This document shows, in pieces, positions 1 through 8,246 of a stretch of DNA of 15,224 bases (position 1 is the first letter of the stretch; each line of letters opens with the position of its first letter). The stretch is from an uncultured Gammaproteobacteria bacterium. GTDB taxonomy: Bacteria; Pseudomonadota; Gammaproteobacteria; GCA-002705445; GCA-002716945. The stretch covers positions 1-15,224 of the forward strand of contig CAJWRL010000011.1 in assembly GCA_913046125.1 (NCBI GenBank), given 5' to 3'. The position numbers and the translations under genes are program-made. Under the pieces are notes generated by a model that saw only the letters and a program-made list of their open reading frames with translations, searched no databases and was not told the DNA's origin.

Positions 1-688
1 AGCTATTTTGTGAACCGACAACTATCAATGAATCGCAAAACTCTAAAATTTTTTTAACAGCTTCTTGTCTATTTTGTGTCGCGTAACAAATATCATCTTT
101 CCGTGGACCTATAATATTTGGAAATTTATTTTTTAGGCAACTGACAATACTTTTTGTATCATCAACTGATAAAGTTGTCTGGGTCACATACGCTATATTT
201 TTATTTTCAATTTTTAACTTGTCTATGTCATCATTTGTCTCTACAAGGTGAATATTGCCTTTCTCAGATATATATTGACCCATTGTTCCCTCTACTTCTG
301 GGTGACCACTGTGTCCTACTAGAACAACATCAATGTTTTGTGATGCAAATTTATGTATTTCAAAATGAACTTTAGTTACAAGTGGACATGTTGCATCAAA
401 GACTTTAAGTCTTTTTTTTGTCGCTAACTCTGATATTTCCTTAGATACACCATGAGCACTGTAAATTAATATAGACTGATCCGGTACAGTCTCTAGAGAT
501 TCAACAAAAACAACACCCTTTTTTACAAGCTGTTCTATTACATGTTTATTATGAACAACCTCATGCTTAACAAAGATAGTTTCATCAAAAATTTCTACAG
601 CACGGTTGACTATTTCTATCGCTCTTTCTACACCTGCACAAAAGCCTCTAGGTTCTGTTAATAATATCTCTGAATTTTTAAGTATCAT
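1..688 (-). CDS. ispH: 4-hydroxy-3-methylbut-2-enyl diphosphate reductase IspH, partial (C-terminus outside window)
   Basis: IspH is the last enzyme of the MEP pathway: a 4Fe-4S protein that reduces HMBPP to IPP and DMAPP. I translated the minus strand from the ATG at 688 and read 229 codons without a stop before the window edge. All three cluster cysteines are present: C17 in PRGFCAGVERA, C101 in DATCPLVTKVH and C201 in DDICYATQNR. The active-site residues H46 (HEVVHN), H79 (YSAHGVS), H129 and E131 (GHPEVEGTMGQY) are also there, as is TQTTLS at 169-174. The remaining third of the protein lies left of position 1. The start overlaps the end of fkpB by 11 bp, so it should be co-transcribed as the last gene of the murJ operon. 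This fkpB-ispH order is the usual gammaproteobacterial one. Nothing odd is seen in the visible part. Confidence 0.97.
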   Translation of the reverse strand, partial: MILKNSEILLTEPRGFCAGVERAIEIVNRAVEIFDETIFVKHEVVHNKHVIEQLVKKGVVFVESLETVPDQSILIYSAHGVSKEISELATKKRLKVFDATCPLVTKVHFEIHKFASQNIDVVLVGHSGHPEVEGTMGQYISEKGNIHLVETNDDIDKLKIENKNIAYVTQTTLSVDDTKSIVSCLKNKFPNIIGPRKDDICYATQNRQEAVKKILEFCDSLIVVGSQNS

Positions 689-1109
689 TATCTACTTCCA
701 AAATTTCTACTTCAAATACTACCTCTTTATTACTCAACGGGTGATTCAAATCAACTACTACTTTATCATCTATTCTATTCAATATAGTAATAAAATATGA
801 TTTATCATTCTCTTCAATTTCAATGATATCACCTGGCTTTGGATCTTTGTAATTTGCAAATGCACTAAGGCTCATGGTTTTAACTTTGGACTCATCATAT
901 ACACCAAATATATTTTGTGATGAAAATGAATATTCTTTTTTATCTTCTGCCTTGAGTCCATATAGCGAACTCTCAATGATTTGGGGAAGACTAGATTGTC
1001 CAATTTTAAGCTTAATTGGGCTACCTCCAAATGTGCTCTCAAAAACTTGACCATTGCCCTTTAACGAATAATGCAATAGAACATTACTACTATATTTGAT
1101 TACTGTCAC
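678..1109 (-). CDS. fkpB: FKBP-type peptidyl-prolyl isomerase, SlpA/FkpB type
   Basis: This is a small FKBP-fold prolyl isomerase and chaperone of the SlpA subfamily, 143 residues against about 149 in E. coli. The N-terminal FKBP half carries the family pattern GQVFESTFGG and the segment IGQSSLPQIIESSLYGLKAE. The middle, about residues 65-125, is the insert-in-flap region with PKPGDIIEIEE, followed by the usual DLNHPLSNKEVVFEVEI ending (D-x-NHPL-G-K-L-F-E in the family). The start is GTG at 1109, supported by a TAGGA Shine-Dalgarno at 1117-1121 with a 7-base spacer. The ATG at 1116 is in the lspA frame, so it cannot be used. It overlaps lspA by 20 bp and ispH by 11 bp. A cytoplasmic location is expected because no signal peptide is visible. 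Confidence 0.93.
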   Translation of the reverse strand: MTVIKYSSNVLLHYSLKGNGQVFESTFGGSPIKLKIGQSSLPQIIESSLYGLKAEDKKEYSFSSQNIFGVYDESKVKTMSLSAFANYKDPKPGDIIEIEENDKSYFITILNRIDDKVVVDLNHPLSNKEVVFEVEILEVDNDT

Positions 1110-1578
1110 GAGACATTCCTACAAGATGAAAAATTATAAACATTGCACCAATACTTATTGATAGGTCTGCAATGTTAAAAACTGCAGGGAAGTAAATGTT
1201 CTCATAGTGAACTACTATAAAATCTGTTACGGATCCGTTATCAAACCTATCTATAAAATTAGCGATTCCTCCTCCCAGTACTAATGATAAGCCAAGAAGA
1301 TAATTTATTGACGATCTTAAATTCTTATATAATTCATAGGCAACGAAAATCAAAATGATTAGTATTACAATACTCAACAATAAGCGACCATCATCTTGTA
1401 AGCCATCAAAAAGACTAAAGGCAATACCATAATTATTAGTTGTATGTAACTTGATAAATGAACTTAATGTAATAGTGTTATCGAGACCTGATGCAATAGA
1501 CTTAGTATACAAATCCAAGGCTATGATAGAAATAATCAACAAAAAAATGTATGAGCCCTTTAGGCGTATATTCTGCAT
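1090..1578 (-). CDS. lspA: Lipoprotein signal peptidase (signal peptidase II)
   Basis: LspA is the inner-membrane aspartyl protease that cleaves the signal peptide of diacylglyceryl-modified prolipoproteins. The protein has 162 residues, close to the usual 160-170. Four hydrophobic segments are visible (about 10-30, 66-84, 91-108 and 136-155). The conserved blocks are NNYGIAFSLF (48-57), GGGIANFIDR (102-111), VTDFI (117-121) and FNIADLSI (134-141). The catalytic pair should be D119 and D138, with the usual 19-residue separation. The ATG at 1578 is preceded by GGTGATGGAGA, a usable ribosome-binding site inside the end of ileS. It overlaps ileS by 19 bp and fkpB by 20 bp. The ileS-lspA pairing is classical for gammaproteobacteria. 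Confidence 0.96.
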   Translation of the reverse strand: MQNIRLKGSYIFLLIISIIALDLYTKSIASGLDNTITLSSFIKLHTTNNYGIAFSLFDGLQDDGRLLLSIVILIILIFVAYELYKNLRSSINYLLGLSLVLGGGIANFIDRFDNGSVTDFIVVHYENIYFPAVFNIADLSISIGAMFIIFHLVGMSRDSNQI

Positions 1579-4337
1579 TCTCCATCACCATGCACATTAT
1601 CATGACATCTCTGACAAATAGTAGGAGCATCATTTATTGTTCCGACTGTCTCGTTTAGATGCCAGCACCTCTCGCATTTTTTGTTATCAGACTTAAGGAC
1701 GTTTATTCTTAATTTTTCATCGTTACGATCTAGGACATAATTATCATTGTCCTCCCCCATGATGAGATAGAATTCAGACACAATAAAAATAAACTTAAGT
1801 TCACCTTCAAGAGGCTTGAGTTTTTCATAAAGCTTATTGTTGCAAATCATTTCTATTTTACATTCAAGTGATGATCCAACTACCTCGTTATTCCTTGCTT
1901 CCTCTATTAGCCTGGATACGTCTGATTTTATTTCGTATAAACTATCAAATAATTCAACAGACTTATCATCAATATCAAGAGAATAAGAGAACCAATCATC
2001 CAAGTAAATACTCTCTTTACAATTTGGAATCTTTGAGTATATTTCTTCGGCCGTAAAGGTAAGTATAGGTGCAATCCATGAATTTATATAACGCATCAAT
2101 ACGTAACAAGTCATTTGCGCAGAGCATCTTGGTATTCCATCGCTCTTTGATGTATACAATCGATCTTTGATAATATCTAAGTAATAACCCCCAAGTTCCA
2201 AAGTGCAAAAGTTAATTACATCCTTCATAATCTTATTAAATCTGAATTCTTCATAATCGCTCTGTATTTGTTTATTCATCTCTTCAGCTTTATGGATAAT
2301 CCATTTGTCAAGAGCAAGTAAATTACTTTGATTAAACTCATTTACATCAAAATCGTTTATGTTTGAGAGCAAAAACTTTGATGTATTTCTGATCCTTCTG
2401 TATGACTCAGATACTCTTTTGATGATCTCTTCTGAAATAGTCATCTCTTTTGTATAATCAGTCATCGCAACCCACATTCTGAGAATGTCAGCCCCTTTAT
2501 CCTTAATTATTCTCTGTGGAGAGATTATATTACCAACTGACTTTGACATTTTTTGACCTTCAGCATCGACAACAAAGCCATGAGTAAGAACATTTTTATA
2601 GGGAGATTTATTGTTTATAGCATGAGATGTAATAAGCGATGATTGAAACCATCCTCTATGTTGATCCGACCCTTCAAGGTAAAGATCTGCTGTTTCGTCA
2701 ATTCCCCTGTCTTTTAGAACTGTCTGATGCGTAACACCCGAGTCAAACCATACATCTAGAGTATCCTTTACTTCTGTATAATCATCGAAATCTCTAACAA
2801 TCGATCTTTTATCAAAATCGATCCAAGCTTCTATATTACCCTCTTTTATTATCTTTTGAGCTTCCTCTAAAATAACATTCGTATTAGGATGTAATTCATT
2901 TGTTTCTTTGTGCAAAAATAGAGGTATTGGTACACCCCAAAATCTTTGTCTTGATAGGCACCAATCAGGCCTTCCTTCAATCATATTAAAAATCCTGTCT
3001 TCGCCCCATGATGGAAGCCAGTTGATATTTTTAATGTCATCTTTAATAGACTTACGCAGTGCTGATTTATCCATGCTCATAAACCATTGTGGTGTTGCTC
3101 TGAAAATGAGAGGTGTTTTATATCTCCAACAATGAGGATACGAGTGTTCATAGTCCTCGGAAAAAAGAAGAGCATCATTTTTACTTAAAAGTGATACTAT
3201 CTCCTCATTTGACTCTCGAACCTTCATACCTCCAAAGATTGGAAGACTTTCCTTAAAACGCCCATAATCATCCACAGGATTATATACTTCAAGGTCATGC
3301 TTTAAGCCAGCCAAATAATCCTCTGTACCATGCCCAGGGGCTATATGAACTGCACCTGTCCCATTTTCATCAGTGACATGCTCTGCAAATATTACAGGCA
3401 CTTGAATGTCATAAAATGGGTGCTCCAACATTGCAGTGCTCATTTCCGATTTTATAGATTCTTCTATGATTTTGAACTCACTAATACCAGCTTTTTCCAT
3501 CACAGAATCAACTAATTTTTTCGCAATGATCAAATAGTTTTTATCAACTTGGACTAGTGAATAGTCTACGTTCTTACTGATGGCAACAGCTCTATTCGCA
3601 GGGAGAGTCCATGGTGTTGTAGTCCAAATTGGAATCGAGATATGAGCTTTTTTATCTATATTATTAGTAAAAGTCAGCTCACTAGAGGAAGTAATCCTAA
3701 ATTTAACGCATACAGCTTTTGATACAATATCTTTATATTCAACTTCAGCTTCAGCTAAAGCAGAGGATGACTCAATACACCAATGCACAGGCTTTGAACC
3801 AAAGTAGATATGATTATTATCTATAATCTTAGATAAGCTTTTCACAATTCCTGCCTCAACTTCCTTATCCATGCTAGTGTATGGATTATCCCAGTCTGCA
3901 AATACGCCTAGTCTTATGAAATCTGCTTTTTGCTTTTCTATTTGTTTTTTTGCAAATTCTCTACAGGCAGCAACAAAAGCATTAGGATTGTCTTTAAATT
4001 TACCTTTACCATATTTTTTTTCCACTTGAAGTTCAATTGGCAAACCGTGGCAATCCCAGCCTGGAGTGAATGGAGTGTGATATCCTGACATAATTTTAGA
4101 TTTAATGATGAAATCTTTTAGAATTTTATTTACTGCATGACCTATGTGTATATCACCATTGGCATATGGAGGGCCATCATGGAGTACATATTTTTTTGAT
4201 TTTTTTGATTGATCAAGTGCTTTTTGAAATACAGAATGTCGAGCCCATGATTTGAGAATATCAGGCTCTCTATTAGGCAGATTAGCTTTCATCGGAAAGT
4301 CTGTTTTTGGTAAGTTTAGAGTATCTTTATATTCCAT
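1560..4337 (-). CDS. ileS: Isoleucyl-tRNA synthetase
   Basis: IleS is a cytoplasmic class I aminoacyl-tRNA synthetase that charges tRNA-Ile with isoleucine and edits misactivated valine. It has 925 residues (E. coli about 938). The HIGH signature is at 64-67 in PPYANGDIHIGHAVN and the KMSKS loop is at 596-600. The CP1 editing domain lies between them, with TTTPWTLPANRA and the GTGAVHIAPGHG block visible. The C-terminal zinc ribbon is intact: C888 and C891 in CERCWH, C908 and C911 in CQRCHDNVHG. The eubacterial zinc-ribbon form and overall length indicate the ordinary housekeeping enzyme. It starts inside the end of ribF (11 bp overlap) and ends inside the start of lspA (19 bp overlap). No Shine-Dalgarno is visible upstream, so translational coupling to ribF is likely. 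Confidence 0.98.
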   Translation of the reverse strand: MEYKDTLNLPKTDFPMKANLPNREPDILKSWARHSVFQKALDQSKKSKKYVLHDGPPYANGDIHIGHAVNKILKDFIIKSKIMSGYHTPFTPGWDCHGLPIELQVEKKYGKGKFKDNPNAFVAACREFAKKQIEKQKADFIRLGVFADWDNPYTSMDKEVEAGIVKSLSKIIDNNHIYFGSKPVHWCIESSSALAEAEVEYKDIVSKAVCVKFRITSSSELTFTNNIDKKAHISIPIWTTTPWTLPANRAVAISKNVDYSLVQVDKNYLIIAKKLVDSVMEKAGISEFKIIEESIKSEMSTAMLEHPFYDIQVPVIFAEHVTDENGTGAVHIAPGHGTEDYLAGLKHDLEVYNPVDDYGRFKESLPIFGGMKVRESNEEIVSLLSKNDALLFSEDYEHSYPHCWRYKTPLIFRATPQWFMSMDKSALRKSIKDDIKNINWLPSWGEDRIFNMIEGRPDWCLSRQRFWGVPIPLFLHKETNELHPNTNVILEEAQKIIKEGNIEAWIDFDKRSIVRDFDDYTEVKDTLDVWFDSGVTHQTVLKDRGIDETADLYLEGSDQHRGWFQSSLITSHAINNKSPYKNVLTHGFVVDAEGQKMSKSVGNIISPQRIIKDKGADILRMWVAMTDYTKEMTISEEIIKRVSESYRRIRNTSKFLLSNINDFDVNEFNQSNLLALDKWIIHKAEEMNKQIQSDYEEFRFNKIMKDVINFCTLELGGYYLDIIKDRLYTSKSDGIPRCSAQMTCYVLMRYINSWIAPILTFTAEEIYSKIPNCKESIYLDDWFSYSLDIDDKSVELFDSLYEIKSDVSRLIEEARNNEVVGSSLECKIEMICNNKLYEKLKPLEGELKFIFIVSEFYLIMGEDNDNYVLDRNDEKLRINVLKSDNKKCERCWHLNETVGTINDAPTICQRCHDNVHGDGECRIYA

Positions 4338-5244
4338 ATTTTTTGCTATTGATTATTGCATAATTATGATCCTCATTCATTTGTTTAATGAGCTCATCTT
4401 CATTACTAAATTTAATTTGCTTCCTAATTTCCTCAAGAAAATATACTTCAACATATTTACCGTAAATATCCTCATCGAAGTCTAAGATAAACACTTCAAG
4501 TAGTTTTTCTGAACCATTGAACGTCGGTTTGTTACCTAGGGAGGCTAATCCAACATAATTTTTTTCCTCAATCACAGTTTTCGTTAGATATACTCCATCA
4601 AGAGGATAATTATATTCTAATTTTATATTTGCAGTTGGATAACCAAGTTTTCGTCCTAGTTTTTCTCCTGATATAACAGTCCCAGAAAGCATATAATCTC
4701 TTCCTAAACACTCTCTTGCTCCAATGATGTCACCTTGATTAAGTAAGTTTCTAATTCTTGAACTACTAATTTTAACGCCATCATACGTTTTAAGTTCTGG
4801 CACCATTAATTCAAAAGCCTTCTTGTTGTCATATTTTCTCAGTCTTTCTATATCTCCTGATCTATCTTTACCAAACTTAAAGTTTTCTCCGATTATTAAA
4901 TATTGTGCATTTAGCTTTTTAATTAATATCTCTTCACAGAAAAAATCTGCGGAGTAATCTTTTATTTCATTGAAATCGATAGAAAGCAGTGTGTCTATTT
5001 TATATGAACTAAGAATGGACTCTTTGAATTTGTTATCATAGAGTCTTTGTACAGTATCAGGACTAAATATCTCTTTTGGCAATTTATTAAATGTAAAAAT
5101 TAGAGATTCAACATTATTTTTAGTTGAAACCTCTTTCGTTTTATTTATGAGAGCTTGATGACCTTTATGTACACCATCAAAGTTGCCGATCGTAACAGCT
5201 TTTGGATTTTTAGATACATCTCTAAGATCATTCAATATTTTCAT
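4327..5244 (-). CDS. ribF: Bifunctional riboflavin kinase / FAD synthetase
   Basis: RibF phosphorylates riboflavin to FMN and then adenylylates FMN to FAD. It has 305 residues (E. coli about 313). The N-terminal nucleotidyltransferase domain shows GNFDGVHKGH at 20-29, the family HxGH-like site, followed by GENFKFGKDRSGD and ISSSRIRNLLNQGD. The C-terminal kinase domain shows GRKLGYPTANI and YPLDGVYL, then PTFNGSEKLLEVFILDFDEDIYG. The ATG at 5244 shares an ATGA with the murJ stop (4 bp overlap), a clear coupling arrangement, and the gene overlaps ileS by 11 bp. The ribF-ileS order is typical of gammaproteobacteria. Confidence 0.97.
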   Translation of the reverse strand: MKILNDLRDVSKNPKAVTIGNFDGVHKGHQALINKTKEVSTKNNVESLIFTFNKLPKEIFSPDTVQRLYDNKFKESILSSYKIDTLLSIDFNEIKDYSADFFCEEILIKKLNAQYLIIGENFKFGKDRSGDIERLRKYDNKKAFELMVPELKTYDGVKISSSRIRNLLNQGDIIGARECLGRDYMLSGTVISGEKLGRKLGYPTANIKLEYNYPLDGVYLTKTVIEEKNYVGLASLGNKPTFNGSEKLLEVFILDFDEDIYGKYVEVYFLEEIRKQIKFSNEDELIKQMNEDHNYAIINSKKYGI

Positions 5245-6812
5245 ATTTTAAATGTACTCAATCTGACACCGAACAGACGCAGAAATGTATAATATACTAT
5301 CGCGCCAGTTACTATATAAGCTAATAATGAGCCAATTCTCTTATAAGGAGATGAATCATCTCCAAAAACAGATACATCAAAACTTAGATATATTACTAAT
5401 CCCATAGCAATTGCGGATATTATAATTTTCAGCGAAACCATATTAAAGAAAACATTATTCTTGATTATATTAATCTTTTTCAATCTTAAACTCATTAGTA
5501 TTACTTGGGCCCATGCAGATAAAGATGTTGCTAAGGCAATAAACGCATGAGCTCCCTCAAAGGGGTGTCGTAAATAAATAAAAACGACAGTTAGGTTAGC
5601 TATTATATTAAGTAATATTCCAACCAAAGAATATATTACAGGTGTCTTCATATCTTGCCTTGAGTGGAAAGCTGTGACAAGTATCTTCATAAAAATAAAA
5701 GCAGGCAATCCTAGGCTGTATGTGATTAAACTCAGGGAAGTCATTCTCGCATCATAAGACTGGAAGTTTCCATACATAAACAATGATGACACTATAGGAG
5801 CCGAGAGAATAATCAGTCCAGCCATAGATGGGATAGCAATTAGCAGTGAGAGTTTAGTAGATTTTTCTAAAGTTTCTGAATAATCGTTCATTCTGCTTTT
5901 TTGAAAATATTCAGATAGCACTGGTAGCATTACAATCGATATAGCTATACCAAAGATTGCCAATGGTAATTCGATTAACCGATCAGAAAAATATAGCCAA
6001 CTTATACTTCCTGTAATAAGCAATGAGGCTACAATTGTATCAATTAATAAATTTACTTGAACTGCTGCAGTACCAATGATCGCAGGACCCATAAGTTTAA
6101 TCACTTTAACAGATCCTTTATTAGAAAAATTAATTTTAGGTATTTTTAAAAATCCCAGCTTATACATCAACGGCAGTTGAATTATTAGCTGCACAACTCC
6201 TGCAACTAGAACACCGTATGATAATGATACTATTGGGATGACAAAAAGTGTCGTCGAGAAAATTGTAAAAACAATTAAGCTTAGGTTTAAAAAAACTGGT
6301 GTAATACCAGATAAAATAAATCTGTTATAACTATTAAATATTCCAGAGCACATAGCCGTCAAGGAAATAAATAATAAATAGGGGAATGTTATATAAAGCA
6401 TCTGTGATGCTAGCGTTAACTTAGTAGGGTCATTAATAAAACCCGGAGCAAACAGATATATTAATTCCTCAGAAAAGTACATACCAAGAAGAGTAATCAC
6501 CAGAAGTACAAAGAAAAGATTGCCAAAAATGAATTGTATAAATTCATAAAGCATCTCAGGCTTAGTCAATTTGTATTCTTGTAGCACTGGAACAAATGAC
6601 TGAGTGAAAGCACCTTCTGCAAATAGTCTTCTAAAAAAATTTGGTATTTTAAAAGCAACAAAGAAGGCGTCTGTGTTGGCGCCAGCGCCAAAATAATTAG
6701 CAAATAGTACATCTCTAAGAAAACCTGTTAACCTGGAAATAAGCGTTGTAAGGCCAAATTGACTCGAAGACTTAATTATAGATACTTTTTTATTTTCCGA
6801 TTCTTCTGTCAT
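5241..6812 (-). CDS. murJ: Lipid II flippase MurJ (MviN)
   Basis: MurJ is an inner-membrane MOP-superfamily flippase that moves lipid II across the membrane for peptidoglycan synthesis. The 523 residues are strongly hydrophobic throughout and consistent with the usual 14 membrane helices. Family blocks are clear: SRLTGFLRDV (26-35), FGAGANTDAFFVAFKIPN (41-58), RRLFAEGAFTQSFVPVL (61 onward), SWLYFSDRLIELP and SRQDMKTPV. R27, R33, D48, R61 and R62 align with charged residues known to matter in E. coli MurJ (R18, R24, D39, R52, R53), and the Arg in SDRL matches its R270. The soluble N-terminal lead is about 9 residues longer than in E. coli. No alternative start is obvious. No Shine-Dalgarno precedes the ATG; a perfect TATAAT lies 9 bases upstream, suggesting leaderless initiation. 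It is first gene of the six-gene operon. Confidence 0.96.
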   Translation of the reverse strand: MTEESENKKVSIIKSSSQFGLTTLISRLTGFLRDVLFANYFGAGANTDAFFVAFKIPNFFRRLFAEGAFTQSFVPVLQEYKLTKPEMLYEFIQFIFGNLFFVLLVITLLGMYFSEELIYLFAPGFINDPTKLTLASQMLYITFPYLLFISLTAMCSGIFNSYNRFILSGITPVFLNLSLIVFTIFSTTLFVIPIVSLSYGVLVAGVVQLIIQLPLMYKLGFLKIPKINFSNKGSVKVIKLMGPAIIGTAAVQVNLLIDTIVASLLITGSISWLYFSDRLIELPLAIFGIAISIVMLPVLSEYFQKSRMNDYSETLEKSTKLSLLIAIPSMAGLIILSAPIVSSLFMYGNFQSYDARMTSLSLITYSLGLPAFIFMKILVTAFHSRQDMKTPVIYSLVGILLNIIANLTVVFIYLRHPFEGAHAFIALATSLSAWAQVILMSLRLKKINIIKNNVFFNMVSLKIIISAIAMGLVIYLSFDVSVFGDDSSPYKRIGSLLAYIVTGAIVYYTFLRLFGVRLSTFKI

Positions 6813-6821
6813 AAAGTGCGT

Positions 6822-6827
6822 ATTATA
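6822..6827 (-). promoter_or_regulatory. Putative -10 box of the murJ operon
   Basis: Reading the minus strand, a perfect TATAAT ends nine bases before the murJ ATG. The transcription start would then lie only 2-3 bases before the start codon. No good -35 hexamer is seen 16-18 bp upstream. The box abuts the -35 box of the rpsT promoter on the other strand, so the two promoters would compete or be co-regulated. Confidence 0.4.
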
Positions 6828-6856
6828 TTGACACTAGTCTACTAGACTGAGATAAT
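6828..6856 (+). promoter_or_regulatory. Sigma-70 promoter of rpsT
   Basis: There is a perfect TTGACA at 6828-6833 and a GATAAT at 6851-6856, separated by exactly 17 bp. The predicted transcription start is near 6863, giving a leader of about 30 bases that contains the GGAG ribosome-binding site. This is the best sigma-70 promoter in the window, as expected for a ribosomal protein gene. Confidence 0.72.
6836..6848. repeat. 13-bp palindrome inside the rpsT promoter spacer
   Basis: AGTCTA-C-TAGACT is a perfect 6-bp inverted repeat with a one-base centre. It sits entirely between the -35 and -10 boxes of the rpsT promoter and just upstream of the murJ -10 box. A bound protein here could affect both directions. 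It may also be chance, as the arms are short. Confidence 0.4.
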
Positions 6857-6879
6857 CTTGGTTTATTTTACCTATTATT

Positions 6880-6883
6880 GGAG
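6880..6883 (+). promoter_or_regulatory. Ribosome-binding site that decides the rpsT start
   Basis: GGAG lies 9 bases before the TTG at 6893, which begins the S20 sequence LANTAQARKR. It overlaps the other in-frame TTG at 6878, which therefore cannot be the start. Confidence 0.7.
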
Positions 6884-6892
6884 ATAATTACA

Positions 6893-7153
6893 TTGGCAAA
6901 TACCGCGCAGGCAAGAAAAAGAGTCAGACAGGCTGCAAAAGCAAGAGCAGCAAATGCTGCTAAAAAGTCTCAGTTCAGAACAAGCATCAAGAATGTTCTA
7001 AAATCAATCTCGGAAAAAAATGCTGATCAGTCTAAGAAAGACTTCATAACGGCTGTTTCATGCATTGACAAGCTCGCAGCTAAAGGCATAATTCACAAAA
7101 ATAAAGCCGCTAGACATAAGGCTAGGCTTAATAGCAAAATTAAGTCTCTATAA
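6893..7153 (+). CDS. rpsT: 30S ribosomal protein S20 (bS20)
   Basis: S20 is a primary binder of the 5' and 3' minor domains of 16S rRNA in the small subunit. The protein reads (L/M)ANTAQARKRVRQAAKARAAN onward for 86 residues, against 87 in E. coli, is very rich in Lys, Arg and Ala, and ends in HKNKAARHKARLNSKIKSL, the typical S20 tail. I chose the TTG at 6893 because homologues begin MANxxQARKR and a GGAG lies 9 bases upstream. A TTG start is also used by E. coli rpsT, where the weak start codon contributes to autoregulation; the same control here is inference. The last 14 bp overlap the end of the convergent proB, and no terminator is visible. Divergent from murJ, as in Pseudomonas. Confidence 0.95.
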   Translation: MANTAQARKRVRQAAKARAANAAKKSQFRTSIKNVLKSISEKNADQSKKDFITAVSCIDKLAAKGIIHKNKAARHKARLNSKIKSL

Positions 7154-8246
7154 CTATCAAGTTATCTATATGGATTAGTTCTTTGCTGAACTCACTTCCC
7201 AATTCCTTTGCGATAGCATCTGTGGTTTTCCCTTTTGCCTTCATAACATCTCTAGATGAATAGTTCACTATTCCTTTTGCAATACATGAGTGATTGCTAT
7301 CCATGCATTGAATCACATCACCTTTCTCAAAATATCCCTCGACAGCACTCACACCCACGAGAAGAAGACTATTATTATCATTTATAGCTTTACAGGCACC
7401 ATCATCAATTATGATTGATCCTCTACTGTCTGTTGTATCCAACCACTGCTTTTTTGCACTGATTTTTTTTTCACTTGGTATGAATAATGTACCGGCATCA
7501 TTATTTGTAAATATATTATTGAGAATGTTTTTCTCTAGTCCATTTGCTATGACTGTGTATGTATTTGATAGATCAGCTCGTTTAGCTGCTTGTATTTTAG
7601 TGATAAATCCTCCAGTACCAATCTCACTATGAGTGCTAAAGTCAGAATCAAACTCTTTTAGATCCTCAATTTTAATCCTATTAATCAGTTTGGCGTCTTT
7701 ATAGCTGTCAGGATTTTTATCATACATACCTTTTTGATCAGTGAGAATTATAAGTAAATCTGCATCTACTAGATTCGCTATCATGGATGCTAAATTATCA
7801 TTATCACCAAACTTGATTTCCTCAGTTGATACAACATCATTTTCATTAATAATTGGTATCACTCTATTATTTAATAATTCTTCCAGCGTTCCTTTAATAT
7901 TTAAGTAGCGAACTCTATCGTTGATATCATTATGCGTTATGAGCACTTGTGCAGTTTGAAAATCATGCTCAGAAAATATTTTCTCATACATCGACATAAG
8001 CTTTTGTTGTCCAACTGCTGCTAGTGACTGAAGCTTTTTGATATCTTTTGGCTTATTTTTTACATCCATTACGTTCATGCCTTGTGATATTGCCCCCGAG
8101 GTTACAAGTATTACCTCCTTATTTTCCTGTAAATATTTAGCTATATTGGCGCATATTCCATTTATGGTCATTTCATCTCGATTATCAATAATAGAGCTAC
8201 CTAGTTTGATAATGATTTTATTTGCTTTACTTAATTCTATTCTCAT
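7140..8246 (-). CDS. proB: Glutamate 5-kinase with PUA domain
   Basis: ProB catalyses the first, feedback-inhibited step of proline synthesis, ATP-dependent phosphorylation of glutamate to glutamyl 5-phosphate. It has 368 residues (E. coli 367). The amino-acid-kinase domain contains IIIKLGSS with K14, VTSGAISQGM (48-57) and NENDVVSTEEIKFGDND (134-150), whose N134, D137, D148 and N149 correspond to the glutamate and proline contact region. LTDQKGMYDKNP and GTGGFITKIQAAKRA follow. A C-terminal PUA domain starts around residue 275 (KKQWLDTTDSRGSIIID), as in the enterobacterial enzyme. The ATG at 8246 lies inside obgE (20 bp overlap), without a Shine-Dalgarno. Its 3' end overlaps the convergent rpsT by 14 bp. 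No proA is adjacent. Confidence 0.97.
   Translation of the reverse strand: MRIELSKANKIIIKLGSSIIDNRDEMTINGICANIAKYLQENKEVILVTSGAISQGMNVMDVKNKPKDIKKLQSLAAVGQQKLMSMYEKIFSEHDFQTAQVLITHNDINDRVRYLNIKGTLEELLNNRVIPIINENDVVSTEEIKFGDNDNLASMIANLVDADLLIILTDQKGMYDKNPDSYKDAKLINRIKIEDLKEFDSDFSTHSEIGTGGFITKIQAAKRADLSNTYTVIANGLEKNILNNIFTNNDAGTLFIPSEKKISAKKQWLDTTDSRGSIIIDDGACKAINDNNSLLLVGVSAVEGYFEKGDVIQCMDSNHSCIAKGIVNYSSRDVMKAKGKTTDAIAKELGSEFSKELIHIDNLIVIET

Noticed and set aside
154..375. A 73-codon plus-strand open frame at the left edge
   Set aside because: It lies opposite ispH, whose minus-strand translation contains all three cluster cysteines and is plainly the real gene.
6878..6892. Earlier in-frame TTG start for rpsT adding MEIIT
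   Set aside because: It overlaps the GGAG that serves the TTG at 6893, and S20 homologues begin at ANxxQARKR.
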